DNA from: Branchipolynoe longqiensis
Lineage: Eukaryota; Annelida; Polychaeta; Phyllodocida; Polynoidae
Reading direction: 5' to 3'
Length of the DNA: 64,000 nucleotides
Assembly (NCBI GenBank): GCA_030323885.1
Contig: CM059190.1
Location: 104,511,856 to 104,575,855 of the forward strand
The translations under genes were made by a program, and so were the position numbers. Under the pieces are notes generated by a model that did no database searches, was not told the origin of the DNA, and was given only the letters and a program-made list of their open reading frames with translations. Positions 41,869-53,127 of the stretch are shown here, one piece after another. Numbering within the stretch: position 1 is the stretch's first letter; each line of letters begins with the position of its first letter.

Positions 41869-43379
41869 CAATTCTAACAGTTGTGGAGCGTAGTCACAGG
41901 TTGATTACAAAGACCCCAAACTTTGATTGGGCCGTAAATTACCCCCAGGGAAAATATTGTTGCAAGATACACAGACTATGGCTACTGTATATATACTTGA
42001 ATATAAGTCGAGGAAATTTACCACACACAAAAATCTCCTATTCTGAGGTCGTCTTGTACTGGCGATACTCCCCGAGGGAGCATGGATGGCACCCAGGACG
42101 ACATGTGCATATATATGTATTTTACCTCGGTATACAGCCTCAGGCTAGCCTCAGGCTAGGGAAAAGGAAGCACATCCGGGTCCAGCAATTAGCATAAGAA
42201 TCTCGCAGTACATGTACGTACGCGAGTTGTTCAGCGATATTATTATTTATTGATGGTTCGCGGAGATGTGTTAACAACACCCCTTCTGGCATTCCTTTTC
42301 GGAACACATGTTTATGACATTTTTAATTACATAAAGTTACTCAGCGGAGATTAACTTCGCATGCCTGGAGGAAACAAAATCTTCAGTTATATTTAAATTA
42401 TTGAAAAACTGGGGTTACCAGGGTTTACTTATAAAAGAAAAACCTATGAGGTCTACAATGCCACATCTGATTAGATTTTCTAAAGATGCTTGATAATATT
42501 TATATTTATTTTTCGGTTAAACCCAAGAACACTGGAAAAGCTTACTCAGCAGGAAAGCAGTCACTGACAGTTGACATAAGCCTGGAGTGGTGTATTGTAT
42601 TCATTGTAACTGTAAGTATTAATACAAACTGTATGAAGCTAGTTTGTCATGCATTATGGCATCTTTTTGGAAGTTTAAAACTTCCTAAGTCTGTCTGAGA
42701 TAGGTATGTTTACAAATGGATGAAATGATGGTGACCGGCCAAAGAGCCTTGGTATACAAAACAAAACCGATACTGATTGGTTGTTGCACCCGTGGAATAC
42801 GGGTAGAGATGAAAGCGAAAGCCGCAGGGTGAAACCGCATCTCCAGTGGATTGTCTCTCGGACTCTCATAAAGAGTCACGTTGGGGATTATCCTGGGTTT
42901 CTTTTATAGACTCCCCACAATACATTTTTTAGGCGTTCCTCTGAGTTTTGTAGCATTTTCTCCAACTTGCTGGCGTAGAAGCCGCAGGAGGGAGAAGTGT
43001 ATGAAACAGAGAGGTGGGCGGGCCGATACACTGGTCCCGACCCCGCATTTGGTTTCGGTCTTAACACCGACAACCTTCGCCAATACATTAGCTTATCACA
43101 CCTGTGTTGAGACAGTTTAAACACGTTCTTTAACACCACTAAACGCACAGATGTTGGTTTGATCACCTCCTGTGACGTTTAGTCAAATTCCGGTACTGTT
43201 CACATTCTTTGATTGTGACAGATGCCGATGGCTATGAAGCGGAGTAAGGCAGGGGCGTGAGCCCCTGCAGCTCGCCCGGAGAAGGACTGTGACTCCTCTC
43301 CGGGGTTGACGGCTTTGCCGTCACCTCAGCCCGGGGGCCATAATCCCTTCCGACGTGGAAGAGGAGACCGACCATAGGG

Positions 43380-44345
43380 TAAAGTTGCTTCGGGACTGGG
43401 AAGCCATGGAAGTGAGCGATGTTGGCTGAAGCCTCATCGCGGTAGCCCGCCCGTCACCAAGTGGCAAGGGACGATGGTTACAACCACGTTACATGATAGC
43501 CCGTTAAAACGGAGAGAGATGTGGGCTGAAGCCACATCCCGTTTAGGCCACCCGTTAGACAACGGAAAGCGCAGTTGGCTAAAGCCACATCCTGTTAATC
43601 CAAACCTTACCACACCGAGGGTGATGTTGGCTGAAGACCGTTACTACACGGAAGGCGATGTTGGCTGAAGCCACATCATATTGTCACCCATTCGCAAACG
43701 ACGGGAGATGATGGCTGAAGCCACATAACGTTAAGCCGTCCGTTGCCGAGCGCAGAGACATGTTGGCTGAAGCCACATTACGTTGTAACGCTCGTTGGTA
43801 AATGGAGAGCGTTGTGGTTAAACCCACATTACGTTTAACCCGCCCGTATTCGAACGGAGACCGAGGTTGGCTGAAGCCACATCAGGTTTAGTTCCTCGGT
43901 TACTTCACATAGATACTGGGTTCTACACCTCGTGGAGTTTGGTTTCCATATGGTTACCATATCACATTACATTTAGGCTACAAGCCTGTGTTGGAATGGT
44001 GTAAATACGTTCTCCAACACCAGTATTGTCGCCCGTGACCGAACGGAGAGCGAGGTTGCCAGAGGCCACATCACGTTAGCCGCACTTGACTAACGGCGAA
44101 TAGTGATGGCTGGGGCCGTATTTCTTTTTTAAAGCTAGTGGCAAAATGGAGAGCAATGTTGCCTGAAGCCTCATCAGAATAACTCGCCCGGGATACCACC
44201 CGGGCCAAACCGAAGAGAGAGATAGGCTGAAGCCTCATTGCAGTGACCCGCCTGTGAATGAGCGGAGACCGATTATGGTTATAACCACATCATGTTGGTA
44301 CCCCGTTAGAAACGGAGAGCGATGTTGGCTGAAGCCACATCCCGC
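43380..44345 (+). repeat. ~57-bp minisatellite with hairpin-forming units
   Basis: About 16 diverged units around GATGTTGGCTGAAGCCACATC, followed by CGTT...CCCGTT-n-AACGGAGAG. Each unit holds two imperfect inverted repeats (GATGTNGGCT/AGCCACATC and CCGTT/AACGG). It occupies the gag region of DIRS element A; element B has a different minisatellite. Confidence 0.8.
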
Positions 44346-44394
44346 TGTTTGGGTACACGCAAACTTTCAATTGAGGGTTACACGGTTTTCGGAC

Positions 44395-44665
44395 CTGCGA
44401 GGTACTTTGGCCTTTATTAGCCATGGGTATGTACTGCTACAAATGGTACCCGTCTGGATATGTTCATACATTTTTCCAGGACGAAAAACAACAAACAAAC
44501 AGTCGGTTGAACACTCTAATGTTCATTGATCGGTACGGTTCGGAGAGGTACTTTGGCTTTATTAGCCATGGGTATATACGTTATAGCCGGTACCCGTCTG
44601 GATAGGATTATAGATTTTCCTGGAGGGGAAAAAACAACAACAAACAAACAGTGGGTTGAAAACTC
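44395..44665 (+). repeat. Two tandem copies of a ~135-bp SINE-tail-like unit
   Basis: Each copy reads GAGGTACTTTGG, TTTATTAGCCATGGGTAT, GGTACCCGTCTGGATA and ends in a CCAGGACGAAAAACAACAA-type tail. The end resembles the family-1 SINE tail. Confidence 0.65.
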
Positions 44666-44959
44666 TAAAGTTCATTGATCCTTACAGATCTTTGGGTTAA
44701 GGGTTTGTGGGATACGAAGGGCCGTAAGTCCGAAGATCCCATTTAGGATGATGACTAGTCGTCACCAGAGGTAATGGTTTAAGCTTCCCTGCCACACTCT
44801 AGGTTAGGGGAGGGAAGCAGGCCTAATGCTGGCTATCCAGAGACAGAGAAGCGGCTCAAGAAGCTGGAGCAAATACTCTCAGCTAAATCTCAAAGAGAAC
44901 AAGTAGAGGTTGCACAGCAAACTCACATGGCCACGGAAACAGGTTTTTTAAAAAGGTAA

Positions 44960-45220
44960 AAATAAATAAAAAATTTGTCCATACATACATGGGTTATTTA
45001 TTATGGGCCAGTCACAGTTGACCTGCTCACAGGCAGTTACAAACCAATTTATGAAACAGACAAATATTTGGTAAGGTTTATTTGGAATGAACAACTATAT
45101 GAATTTACTTGTTTACCAACGGGTTTAGCTCGTGATTCTCACTTGTTTAGTAAGCTCCAAAAACAAAAATGTTTTCGCTCATACAGCGGGAAGGACAATT
45201 CGGTTCCCGTATATTGATGA
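44960..45220 (+). pseudogene. DIRS reverse transcriptase fragment, element A
   Basis: The 80-codon frame 44975-45217 has a palm-region stretch with YKPIYETDKYLVRFIW, NEQLYEFTCLPTGLA and LFSKLQKQ. In DIRS reverse transcriptases this lies before the catalytic box. The box itself is not readable downstream, where only scraps follow to about 45840. Between it and the minisatellite, 44690-44960 looks like gag-derived sequence with a Lys/Glu/Gln-rich coil (KRLKKLEQILSAKSQREQ). Confidence 0.72.
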
Positions 45221-45958
45221 TTAATTGGACGCGCAGTTAAAAGTAAATGATTAATGTACAACATTTACAAAGTTAACTTTGCTGCAAATAGCTAAGAATT
45301 TAGCATAAAATGGAACTAAATGGTTTTTGAAGGCCGATGCCTTCATGAAGAAGTTTAGATCACATTAATGGTCTAGACTTGACAATAGTGTATTTAGGGT
45401 TTTGTAGTTTAGTCTGCATGCCCAGATGCTAGGTCAGAATGTTGACAGATAGTACTACAGCAATGGCTTCCATTCGCAACACGGGAGGGACAATGTCCAC
45501 CCCATATAATTAAAGAACGTAATAAATTGGAATTGGGAAAGCCAAATATAAATTCTTTGGCATCTGGAAATAATAATATATTATAGAATTGGTCTCATGG
45601 CATCCACAGACTACCGTTTGGAAAGTCGAAGAATGTTTTCTCTGTAATTTGGGAAAATACAATTTATTACATTCAGCCTAATCGGCAGAGTAGCAAGGAG
45701 GGCTTTAATAGTCCCCGATTGTGACACGCAGCAATGCTTGCAAGTTTTAGCCTTACCAGACACAAACTCTATACTTTTCCTACACCCAAGGGGAAAAGAT
45801 TTTAAGCGTTAGGTTGGGACCGATTAACACTGCAAGATGTGGTTTATCGGTTATATTTCCGCAACGAAATGGACAGGTAGTTGGTAAACACCAACTTATC
45901 CACTGGTTTTGACACCAGTTTAAACCAGGGATCACCAAAAACCAAAATATAATAGGTT

Positions 45959-46537
45959 TTGGGGTGTATCAATGGTATTATACATTTAGATGTTAAACAA
46001 TTAGGTTTTAAGGTTGCGGTGTTGTTACTTTTAGTAACGGGACACAGAGGACAAACAATTGTCACGTTATCTGTCGATCAACTGGGGATCGATAAAAAGC
46101 AGGCAATGTTTGATTTAGCACAATTATATAAATCAAACAGGTTGGGTGACCCGTTATCCATGGTTCACTTAGATTACTTCCCCGAAGATCGGAAGTTATG
46201 TGTTGTGTCAGCCATAACGGCCTATATAGCCAATACAAAAGACATAAGGAATTCACAACAGCTTTTAGTGAGCTTTCTAAAGCCACACAAAGCAATTTTA
46301 ACAGACACTCTCACCATATGCACGATCACAGTGTTGAAATTAGCAGGGGTTGATAAAGGGAAATACACTTCCCTTTCCACCAGAGGGGCCATGGTTTCCG
46401 AGGCACGATTGCTCGGGATTTCTGTCAAGAGAAACCTTGCGCATGCGGGCTGGAAGACGGCTAAGTCGTTTGCAAAACATTATAACAAACGACTAGAAAA
46501 GCCTACCAGCCTTGCCAAGCACCTACTCACCAAATAA
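45959..46537 (+). pseudogene. DIRS tyrosine recombinase, element A
   Basis: This enzyme would recombine the circular DNA copy into the genome. The 192-codon frame begins within the catalytic domain; preceding sequence in another frame (KPKYNRFWGVS-like, near 45930) shows a frameshift and loss of the N-terminal domain. Seen: the first catalytic Arg in GHRGQT (residue about 30), a helical middle, STRGAMVSEARLLGI with the second Arg, AHAGW, and the nucleophile Tyr in KHYNKRL near the C-terminus. The His expected three residues before the second Arg is Leu here (LSTR), so activity is doubtful even if the frame were whole. It is followed within 100 bp by the right inverted terminal repeat. Confidence 0.8.
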
Positions 46538-46684
46538 CAATATGAGGTGAGAACAAAAACTTTGATGTTATGAAGGTCTAATACAATGATTAAAAATGAT
46601 GATAACAGAATTAAGGATAAAAATGAATTATGTAAAAGTCTCCCTAGCCTGAGGCTAGCCTGAGGCTGTATACCGAGGTAAAAT

Positions 46685-46999
46685 AGTATAGTTATACGAG
46701 TCTTACCTGGGTATAGATGATGGATAACTGTTGTTTTCCCGAGGTATAAGCCTCGGATAGACGTGGGCTAGGGCCCGCCCACCACACCCTACCACGTCTA
46801 TTTCGTTATTGTTCCATTACGGGAAAATCATAGCATCCATTGTATTGAAAGATCATTTTTATCCTGAATAAGTAGGTAAAGATTGCTGGACCTGGATGTG
46901 CTTCCTTCTCCCTAGCCCACATCTATCCGAGGCTTATACCTCGGGAAAACAACAGTTATCCATCATCTATACCCAGGTAAGACTCGTATAACTATACTA
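46685..46999. repeat. Internal complementary region of DIRS element A: ~88-bp inverted arms
   Basis: 46685-46773 (from ATAGTATAGTTATACGAGTC to GACGTGGGCTAGGGC) is mirrored at about 46908-46999 with very few differences. The ~135-bp loop contains the match to the left end. Strong foldback potential. Confidence 0.85.
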
Positions 47000-47128
47000 T
47001 ATATATATATAGTTTGCTATGTTATTAGTATATATACAATTTATCTAGGCTCTACTGCATGCTGCATGCTGGGTGTATGCAGGTATTGCAGGTATTGCAA
47101 TACCTCACGGAGTTTGACGCCCCTGCCC

Positions 47129-47697
47129 TGCAGAGTTGTAAACCACTGCCTTGTGGTACAGGTTCTTGACAGAACCAAAGGCTAAGGGAGCAAACCCTAA
47201 ACAGAAAACCATGTCACTGTGGCAGCATTAAGGGCGGTTGATGTATGGAACTCCCAACATCTCCCGACCAGCCACTGCAGGGACAAATAGTTTTGGCCTG
47301 TCTGGACATGTTCTTGCCGGTGTGAAACCTCTATTTGCTCCCCAAGAGAGTGCAGCTGGTAACTTGCAAAAGCCAGCAGCACTTCAACATTTTTGCAGGC
47401 AGCTTTCGTGAAATGTGGATATTCTGATCAAAAAGAATCTCTGGTGGACTGGAACCTCATGAGGATGTCATCAGACAGACTACCAAAGCAGATTCTCTAT
47501 TCTCAACTTTCTTCTGGTTACAAGGATACCATCGTCTCCGGTTCAAGGATACCATCAAGAGAAACCTGAAGCTGAGAGACATTAAGACCGACTCAGGGAT
47601 ATCACTCTCACAGCAGAGAGCTAAATGGAGAGTGGCAGTCAAGTAATGAAAGCAGTCTTTGTCGCATCACGAATGACAGCATGATGATGATGATGAC
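47129..47697 (+). mobile_element. Second copy of the internally deleted LINE derivative
   Basis: Plus-strand relative of 1399-2137: the 5' piece with GCAGAGTTGTAAACCACTGC and CCAACATCTCCCGACCAGCC, then the 3' piece with AAAAAGAATCTCTGGTGGAC, AGAGAAACCTGAAGC and an (ATG)n end at 47680-47696. About 200 bp of the 3' coding remnant present in the first copy are missing here. Confidence 0.78.
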
Positions 47698-48585
47698 TGC
47701 ATGCTGCATGTAGTTCCAGATTCGGCCACACCTGAGCCACTAGTCATAGGCTTTGACACCTGTATGCCAGCTGTGCCAGGTCGTTATCACCTCCATACCT
47801 ACTCTATTTATACACATACACACAAACACGCATATATATATATATATATATATTTTACCTCGGGACCACCCTCTGGGTACTCGTAGCCCAGGGACAAGGA
47901 AGCACATCCGGGTGAGGCAATTAATTTAATCAGCTCACAGCAGGAGGACCTCTTGTGAGCAGCTCCCGCAGTTTTTCTACATTTACTACAAAACCAGACA
48001 GGTTAGTATCTTTCAAACTCGATACGTTGGTTTAGTTCATGTTAGCATTCACATACACAGTTTTTCGATACTTTTCGATAAGTTATTACTGTTTTACAGC
48101 TTAGTTTTGTTCATATTTGACATGATCAATAGAACAATGCCTCCATTGTTCGGCTATTAATTAAGCTGCCCATTGCCGAATGGACAGATGTTTGGCAGGA
48201 GTCAGTTACACCTTTAAGGATTTATTCCCTGGGTTTCATTCAAACTCCCCATTTGTTATTCTAGTTAAGGCATCCCTCTGAGTCCTATAGTATTTTCTTC
48301 AACTTGTTGGCGAAGAAAACCACAGGTGGGAGAAGTTTATAGGTACTTAGAGTGTGGCAGGGTACCGCTACACTGGTCCCTACCCCATGTTTGGATCGGT
48401 TGGTTACCCATACCGTCATCCTGTGACTGTCTATTAGCCATACGCCTGCGTTAAAAACCTTTTTAACGCCATAAATACACACCTAGTATAATTATATTCT
48501 AATGGGGACCTTTCAGTTTGCATGAGTCTCTCGTCAGATGGTGACTCATGCCGGTCTCTGTAAAGCTTTGGTTGGTACCCCTTAC

Positions 48586-49510
48586 ACCCCAACCACACAC
48601 CTAAACCCCCACCACACACTTACACCCCCCACCACACACCTACACCCTCACCACACACACATGACACCTACACCACCACACACACACACCCTCACCACAC
48701 CACGCACCTACACCTCAATCACACACACCTACACCCCACCAAACACCTCCACCACACACCTACATCACCAAAACACATACCACACACCTAAACCATCACC
48801 ACACAGCTACACCCCCACCACACACCTACAACCCCACCACACACCTACAACCACACAACACACCTACACCCACACCACACACCTACACCCACACCACACA
48901 CCTACACCCATACCACACACCTACACCCCACCACACACCTACACCACCACACACCTACACCCCCACCACACACCACACTCCTACACCTCCACCACATCCC
49001 TAAACCCTCACCACACACCTACACCCCCACCATACCCCTAAGCCGTCACCACACACCTATGCCCCCACCACACACCTACACCCCCACCACACCCCTAAAC
49101 TCTCAGCACACACCTACACCCCAATCAAACACATACACACCTACACCCCCACCACATCCCTAAACCCCCACCACACACCTACACCCCCACCACACCCCTA
49201 AACCCTCACCACACACCCACCACACACCTACGCCCCAACCACACACACACACACCAAATCCGTAAAACCCCCACTACACCCCCACCACACACCTAAACCC
49301 TCACCACACACCCAACACACCTACACCCCCACCACACATATACCTACACCCCCATCACATCCCTAAACCCCCACCACACACCTACACCTCCACCACACCC
49401 CTTAGCCCTCACCACACACCCACCACACACATACCTACACCCCCACCACATCCTTAAACCCCCACCACACACCTACACCACCAACACACACACACACCTA
49501 CACCCTTCTA
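48586..49510 (+). repeat. CCACACACCTACACCC minisatellite, strand without G
   Basis: About 920 bp of 15-20-bp units built from CCACACACCTACACCCCCA and variants. G is almost absent from the plus strand. ORFs here are repeats of Thr/His/Pro only. Confidence 0.92.
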
Positions 49511-49954
49511 TCCAACCATGATGGCCGACTTGGACCGGGAATGGGTGCTGCCACCAAGTGTAAAGCGAGAGAACTGGCTCATGAAAGCTCCCCATTATCA
49601 GTGTGCTATTCAGCCTAAAGCTAGCATTCCTTACACACGGTATGCGGCATGTGGCATGTGAACGGGCTGATTCCTTTCACCCACACCCACACCCACACAT
49701 AGTGTCAGGTTTCTCTACCACTGTTTTCTATGGCAAACGCAACAGCATTCACATGCCGCACCGATGTCTACATGGACCCATTCAGTTGCCGCATTCGCAT
49801 TCGCATTCGGACGTATGGAAGCACCCCTATTCACTTAGATGCTTTTCGATTTTTTGGTGCATTCGCATTCGCATGCCGCATACTGTGTGTAAGGAAGTGC
49901 CTTTAGGCAATGCCTATTCATTGTTTTTCGTTTTTACTCACAGTCTCGGGGACC
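49511..49954 (+). other. Unassigned stretch inside DIRS element B
   Basis: Contains short GCATTCGCATTCG repeats and a palindromic pair (CCTTACACACGGTATGCGGCAT at 49630 against ATGCCGCATACTGTGTGTAAGG at 49872), so probably a ~260-bp inverted-repeat element at about 49628-49893. No gene. Confidence 0.6.
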
Positions 49955-50290
49955 AGATAGGATGGCCGAATGAGTTAGAGTGTCCGTCTCCCGTGTACGT
50001 AGATCCTGTGGTCGAGGGTTCGAACCCTGGTCGAGTCAAACCAATGACTTAAAAATTGATTCTTGTCGCTTCCTAGCCTGGCGCTTGGCATTAATAGGAT
50101 AGGACAAGGACTGGTCGGCTCAGTGTCAGGATAATGTGACTGAGTGGGATTTCAGGTCATGGTGCTGGTGGCCTGATCTTCCAGTGGGGCAGCACTATAA
50201 AGTCACCATGAGTGCACACTGTCACAAGTCAGTGCCCATCCTGATATGACCTTAGATGTTGCTAGGACGTAAAACAGCAACAAGCAAACA
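49955..50290 (+). mobile_element. Family-1 SINE, best-preserved copy
   Basis: A box TGGCCGAATGAG (49963-49974) and B box GGTTCGAACCC (50017-50027) are spaced as in tRNA genes. The complete body and the tail GTTGCTAGGACGTAAAACAG then CAAGCAAACAAC follow. It is inserted just before the gag start of DIRS element B. Confidence 0.9.
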
Positions 50291-50306
50291 ACACAGTCTT
50301 GGAGCC

Positions 50307-50696
50307 ATGGTTACGAAGCGGAGTAAGGCAGAGGCAACGCACACACTCAGCGCTGATGAAGACTCCACACCGCCGGTGCGTGTACAAAGGTCAGCATCGC
50401 CAGAACAAAGAGAATCTGAGGAGGCGGGGGAGGGGGGGGGTGGGGGGGAAGTACGATACCCGCCCTCGCCCAGCTGATCTAGACGAACAGGTCGCTAGAC
50501 TAGTTCAACAAAAAATGAAGAGCCAGAAGAAAGCTAAGAAGAGGAGGAAACACAAATCTTCCTCCTCTGACTCTTCGTCAGACTCTTCAACAACTAGCTC
50601 TGACTCACATACCAAGCACACGGGAAAATACGCTAAATCATGTGGAAAGGAAACGAAAAAGTGCAGAGGCGTAAAAAGATCCACATCACGACACTA
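50307..50696 (+). pseudogene. DIRS gag, element B, truncated
   Basis: Begins MVTKRSKAEATHTLSADED at 50307; the same KRSKA start is seen in element A near 43228. A G-rich run near 50430-50450 is a likely frameshift site, because reading passes into another frame (DLDEQVARLVQQKMKSQKKA). A Lys/Arg/Ser-rich, nucleic-acid-binding-like segment follows (KKRRKHKSSSSDSSSDSS), and a stop at 50695. The structured core and the zinc-binding end of gag are missing; RT sequence follows within 15 bp, so a large internal deletion joined the two. Confidence 0.72.
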
Positions 50697-50707
50697 ATGA
50701 GAAAGAC

Positions 50708-51091
50708 AACAACAATGCCAAACAGCAGTAGACAAATTATGTGAAACATTTACAAAATTAGGTTTCTTCATACATGAAAGTAAATCAGTACTGATGCCAA
50801 CAAACAAATTAAAATTTCTGGGTTTCTTTATTGACACCACAAAAATGACCATTTCATTAACAGAACAAAAAGTTGATAAATTCACAACAACACCAAATCA
50901 ATTATTACAAAATTTGCACAAACCAAAAATACGACAAGTTGCAGTGTTGATAGGAATATTAATAGCCTATGCACCAGCTATTCTATATGGCGAGGCTCAT
51001 ATCAAATCCTTAGAGATAGATAAAAACTTGGTGCTTGCACACACTAAAGGAAACTTTGAGCGGCCCATGACAATTTCGCCAGAAGCCTAAG
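50708..51091 (+). pseudogene. DIRS reverse transcriptase C-terminal fragment, element B
   Basis: The frame includes CETFTKLGFFIHESKSVLMP, NKLKFLGFFIDTTKMTISL and IRQVAVLIGILIAYAPAILY. In DIRS enzymes these lie after the catalytic box, at the junction to RNase H. It is open to a stop at 51088-51091. Nothing of the catalytic palm or of RNase H motifs remains. Confidence 0.75.
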
Positions 51092-51632
51092 TGATATAAT
51101 CTGGTGGCTTTCACACATTAACAACTCATCCAACCCTATTAGGAAATGAGATTACGTAAAAGTCTTCCTGGGCTACGAGTAGCCAAAGGCCTAGTATCCA
51201 GGTAAAATAGTATAGTTATACAAATCTTAACTGGGTGCAGATGATGGATAACTGGTGTTTTCCCGAGGTACTAGCCTCGGATAGTCGTGGGTCAGGGCCC
51301 ACCCACCCTACCCTACCACGACTATCATGTTTCACTGGAACCAAATCGAAAACACAATAAGTATCCATACAAAGTTAAAATAATTGTTTATGCTAAAAAG
51401 TATGTAAAAGATTGCTGGACCCGGATGTGCTTCCTTCTCCCTGACCCATGACTATCCGAGGCTAGTACTTCCGTTTAGCATGATGTCAGTGCATACCCTC
51501 TATTGTGAATAAGTAACATTGTGTTTGTCATGTGACTGCCCCTATAAGGAGGTTAAGCAGAATCCTGTGTATAGGTCTATCTGTATGCTTTCATTGTCGT
51601 TTTGTTTTCATACGATGACAACAAACAACCAG

Positions 51633-51755
51633 ATATGGATGAATGTGACCTGGGAACACACAACTGTCACCCAGATGCCACTTGCGTCAACAACGAAGAC
51701 TCATTCAAATGTTTCTGTGGCGCTGGCTTCACTGGCAATGGCATATTTTGTACAG
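51633..51755 (+). CDS. Host gene, calcium-binding EGF exon
   Basis: A 123-bp exon between CAACCAG and gtaggtatg, phase 1 at both ends. With the incoming G it reads DMDECDLGTHNC...DATCVNNEDSFKCFCGAGF...NGIFCTG, with the six EGF cysteines. The D-x-D-E-C start and C-x-N-x(4)-F-x-C pattern are those of calcium-binding, hydroxylated EGF domains. The preceding known exon ends at 37099 in the same phase, so the two can be spliced directly over a 14.5-kb intron full of DIRS elements. Such domains form rod-like, calcium-stiffened arrays in extracellular proteins. Confidence 0.85.
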
Positions 51756-51844
51756 GTAGGTATGCTCAGCTTTTATTTGCAAACATGTAGATCTATCTGA
51801 CTGCTGCATGCATGCTATATCCAAACAAGTACTTTAGAAAGAAA

Positions 51845-52035
51845 TACCTCTCTAACCGACCATCTCCACAAATAGACTACTCCCCTATATCGATCGCTTT
51901 ATTTGGGTCCCAAATGATTGCCCATACAATACGTTTGTAACGATAAAAAAAAACTCCCATAACTGACCACCTCCCTAAATGGACCATTTAAAGTCGGTCC
52001 CATGCCATGGTTGGTCTATTTAGAGAGGCTTTACT
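51845..52035. mobile_element. Short inverted-repeat element (CCTCTCTAACCGACCA ends)
   Basis: TACCTCTCTAACCGACCA at the left is mirrored by TGGTCTATTTAGAGAGG at the right. CTCCCATAACTGACCACC inside is a further partial copy. No ORF. Confidence 0.6.
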
Positions 52036-52194
52036 GTACCATAAAAAAAAACTTGTATTGGGCGAGCTTGCAGATAAGTTGAGGTAAATCTTTTACTATG
52101 CTTATGTAAAATGTCGGGACTCGGCCGTCTGAACCCCAAACATTACTATGCTCTACAGGCATGTTCTGACAACTGTCTGTCAGTCCCCACCTGT

Positions 52195-52936
52195 GATTAC
52201 TCTCACAACTGATAAGGAAGAAAGGAAGACAAGTCATGCAAGATTGACATTGAAGAGGTTGCACTTTATTGGGATCAACTCCTGTTCACCTACTGGCGAC
52301 CTATTACCCTCACTCCTTACCAACTGCCCACACAGATCCTCATGACTCTTGCTGGTGTATATCAGAATCAGTGCCTACAGCCCATTGAACCGGAGTCCAA
52401 TGGTTGTTGCGCACAGCTCAGCTCAGTGTCTTTGGAATAGATGTTGCTAGTTCGAGTGTAGAAAGTGGTCTCCTCCAAGAGTGCTTCTCCAAGAGTGCTT
52501 CATGTGGGGTCTGTGTGTCAGGTATAAGGAATGCAGGTAACTGGACTCACACAGCCAACGAATCAGACACACTCTACAGCCTGGGTGGGCGACGCCCTAT
52601 TAGGGGGCAGATGTTACTCAACCCCGACTGCAGGTGGTGTCCCTAATATATGCACAAGGGACGGGTATATCAATGCTTCTCTCCTTCAATTGCACTCTTT
52701 CTGGTGCATGAAGGGAACATTTAAATAATTATTAACTGTCTCTTAAGTATGAACATCACATCACAATCTCGGTTGGTATGTGTTATCACATTTCCACATA
52801 GGCGCTTATGTCACAAAGCGGGTGGGGCACCCATTGCTTCTCTGTTAGATAATCATGGTCCCCACTCCATCGCCCGAGAATAATAATGTTCTTTGCCAAT
52901 ATATAAATCCGAACCGAAAATCTGTATATTTTTACA
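52195..52936 (-). repeat. Diverged LTR fragment related to the Ty3/Gypsy LTRs
   Basis: Aligns by eye with 29695-30567 (GGAAGAAAGGAAGACAAGTC, CAGTGCCTACAGCCCATT, GAATAATAATGTTCTTTGCCAATAT) and ends at 52936 with the same CTGTATATTTTTACA terminus. No body is attached, so it is a truncated solo LTR in the host intron. Confidence 0.78.
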
Positions 52937-53029
52937 CCTAGGTGCTTCCCAGAACTTCCTTTATTTTTCCACCAACAAAAAATTGATTTAACTGCAAGGT
53001 TTTATGGTAAGTAAAAGTAACCTAAAAAA

Positions 53030-53127
53030 AATCTACTTCAGGAAAAGTATTCAAAATCCAACTTAAACCATTTAGAAAGAATATCCTCAAGTTCAGTGAT
53101 GTTTATCAGTAAATATAAATTTGCGAT
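53030..53127 (+). other. Remnant of the EGF-unit intron
   Basis: CAAAATCCAACTTAAACCATTTAG and GTGATGTTTATCAGTAAATATA match the intron that follows the second EGF exon in the tandem units (for example 61308-61380). It shows that the repeated gene region once began before the Ngaro/DIRS insertion at 53.1-59.7 kb. Confidence 0.72.

Larger units (their letters stand above)
42118..46999 (+). mobile_element. DIRS-type tyrosine-recombinase retrotransposon, element A
   Basis: The left inverted terminal repeat at 42118-42162 (TATTTTACCTCGGTATACAG...) is a perfect 45-bp reverse complement of 46641-46685. The sequence just inside the left end (GGAAGCACATCCGGGTCCAGC) is mirrored at 46881-46915, outside the right repeat. 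This is the internal complementary region that defines DIRS elements. Inside, in order: an untranslated 5' part (42880-43090, shared with element B at 48230-48400), a degraded gag start near 43228 (ATG...AAGCGGAGTAAGGCAG), a ~57-bp minisatellite, an RT scrap and a tyrosine recombinase. These elements integrate through circular DNA and the recombinase, without target duplications. It lies in the host gene's long intron, same strand. Confidence 0.85.
47852..51478 (+). mobile_element. DIRS-type element B, non-autonomous and filled with repeats
   Basis: The left end TATTTTACCTCGGGACC... (47852) is mirrored, with divergence, at about 51164-51212 (CCTGGGCTACGAGTAGCC...AGGTAAAATAG). Then comes a complementary region to about 51478, including GATTGCTGGACCCGGATGTG, which pairs with the sequence inside the left end. 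The 5' part is homologous to element A. Inside are a CCACACACCTACACC minisatellite, a SINE, a gag start and only the end of RT; no recombinase remains. A working element would have to supply enzymes in trans. Confidence 0.78.

Noticed and set aside
48538..49041. Open frame of Thr/His/Pro over 160 codons
   Set aside because: A pure reading of a CCACACACCTACACC minisatellite.
49955..50030. A possible functional tRNA gene
   Set aside because: A and B boxes are present, but the sequence is the head of a SINE repeated across the window, and the acceptor stem does not pair.
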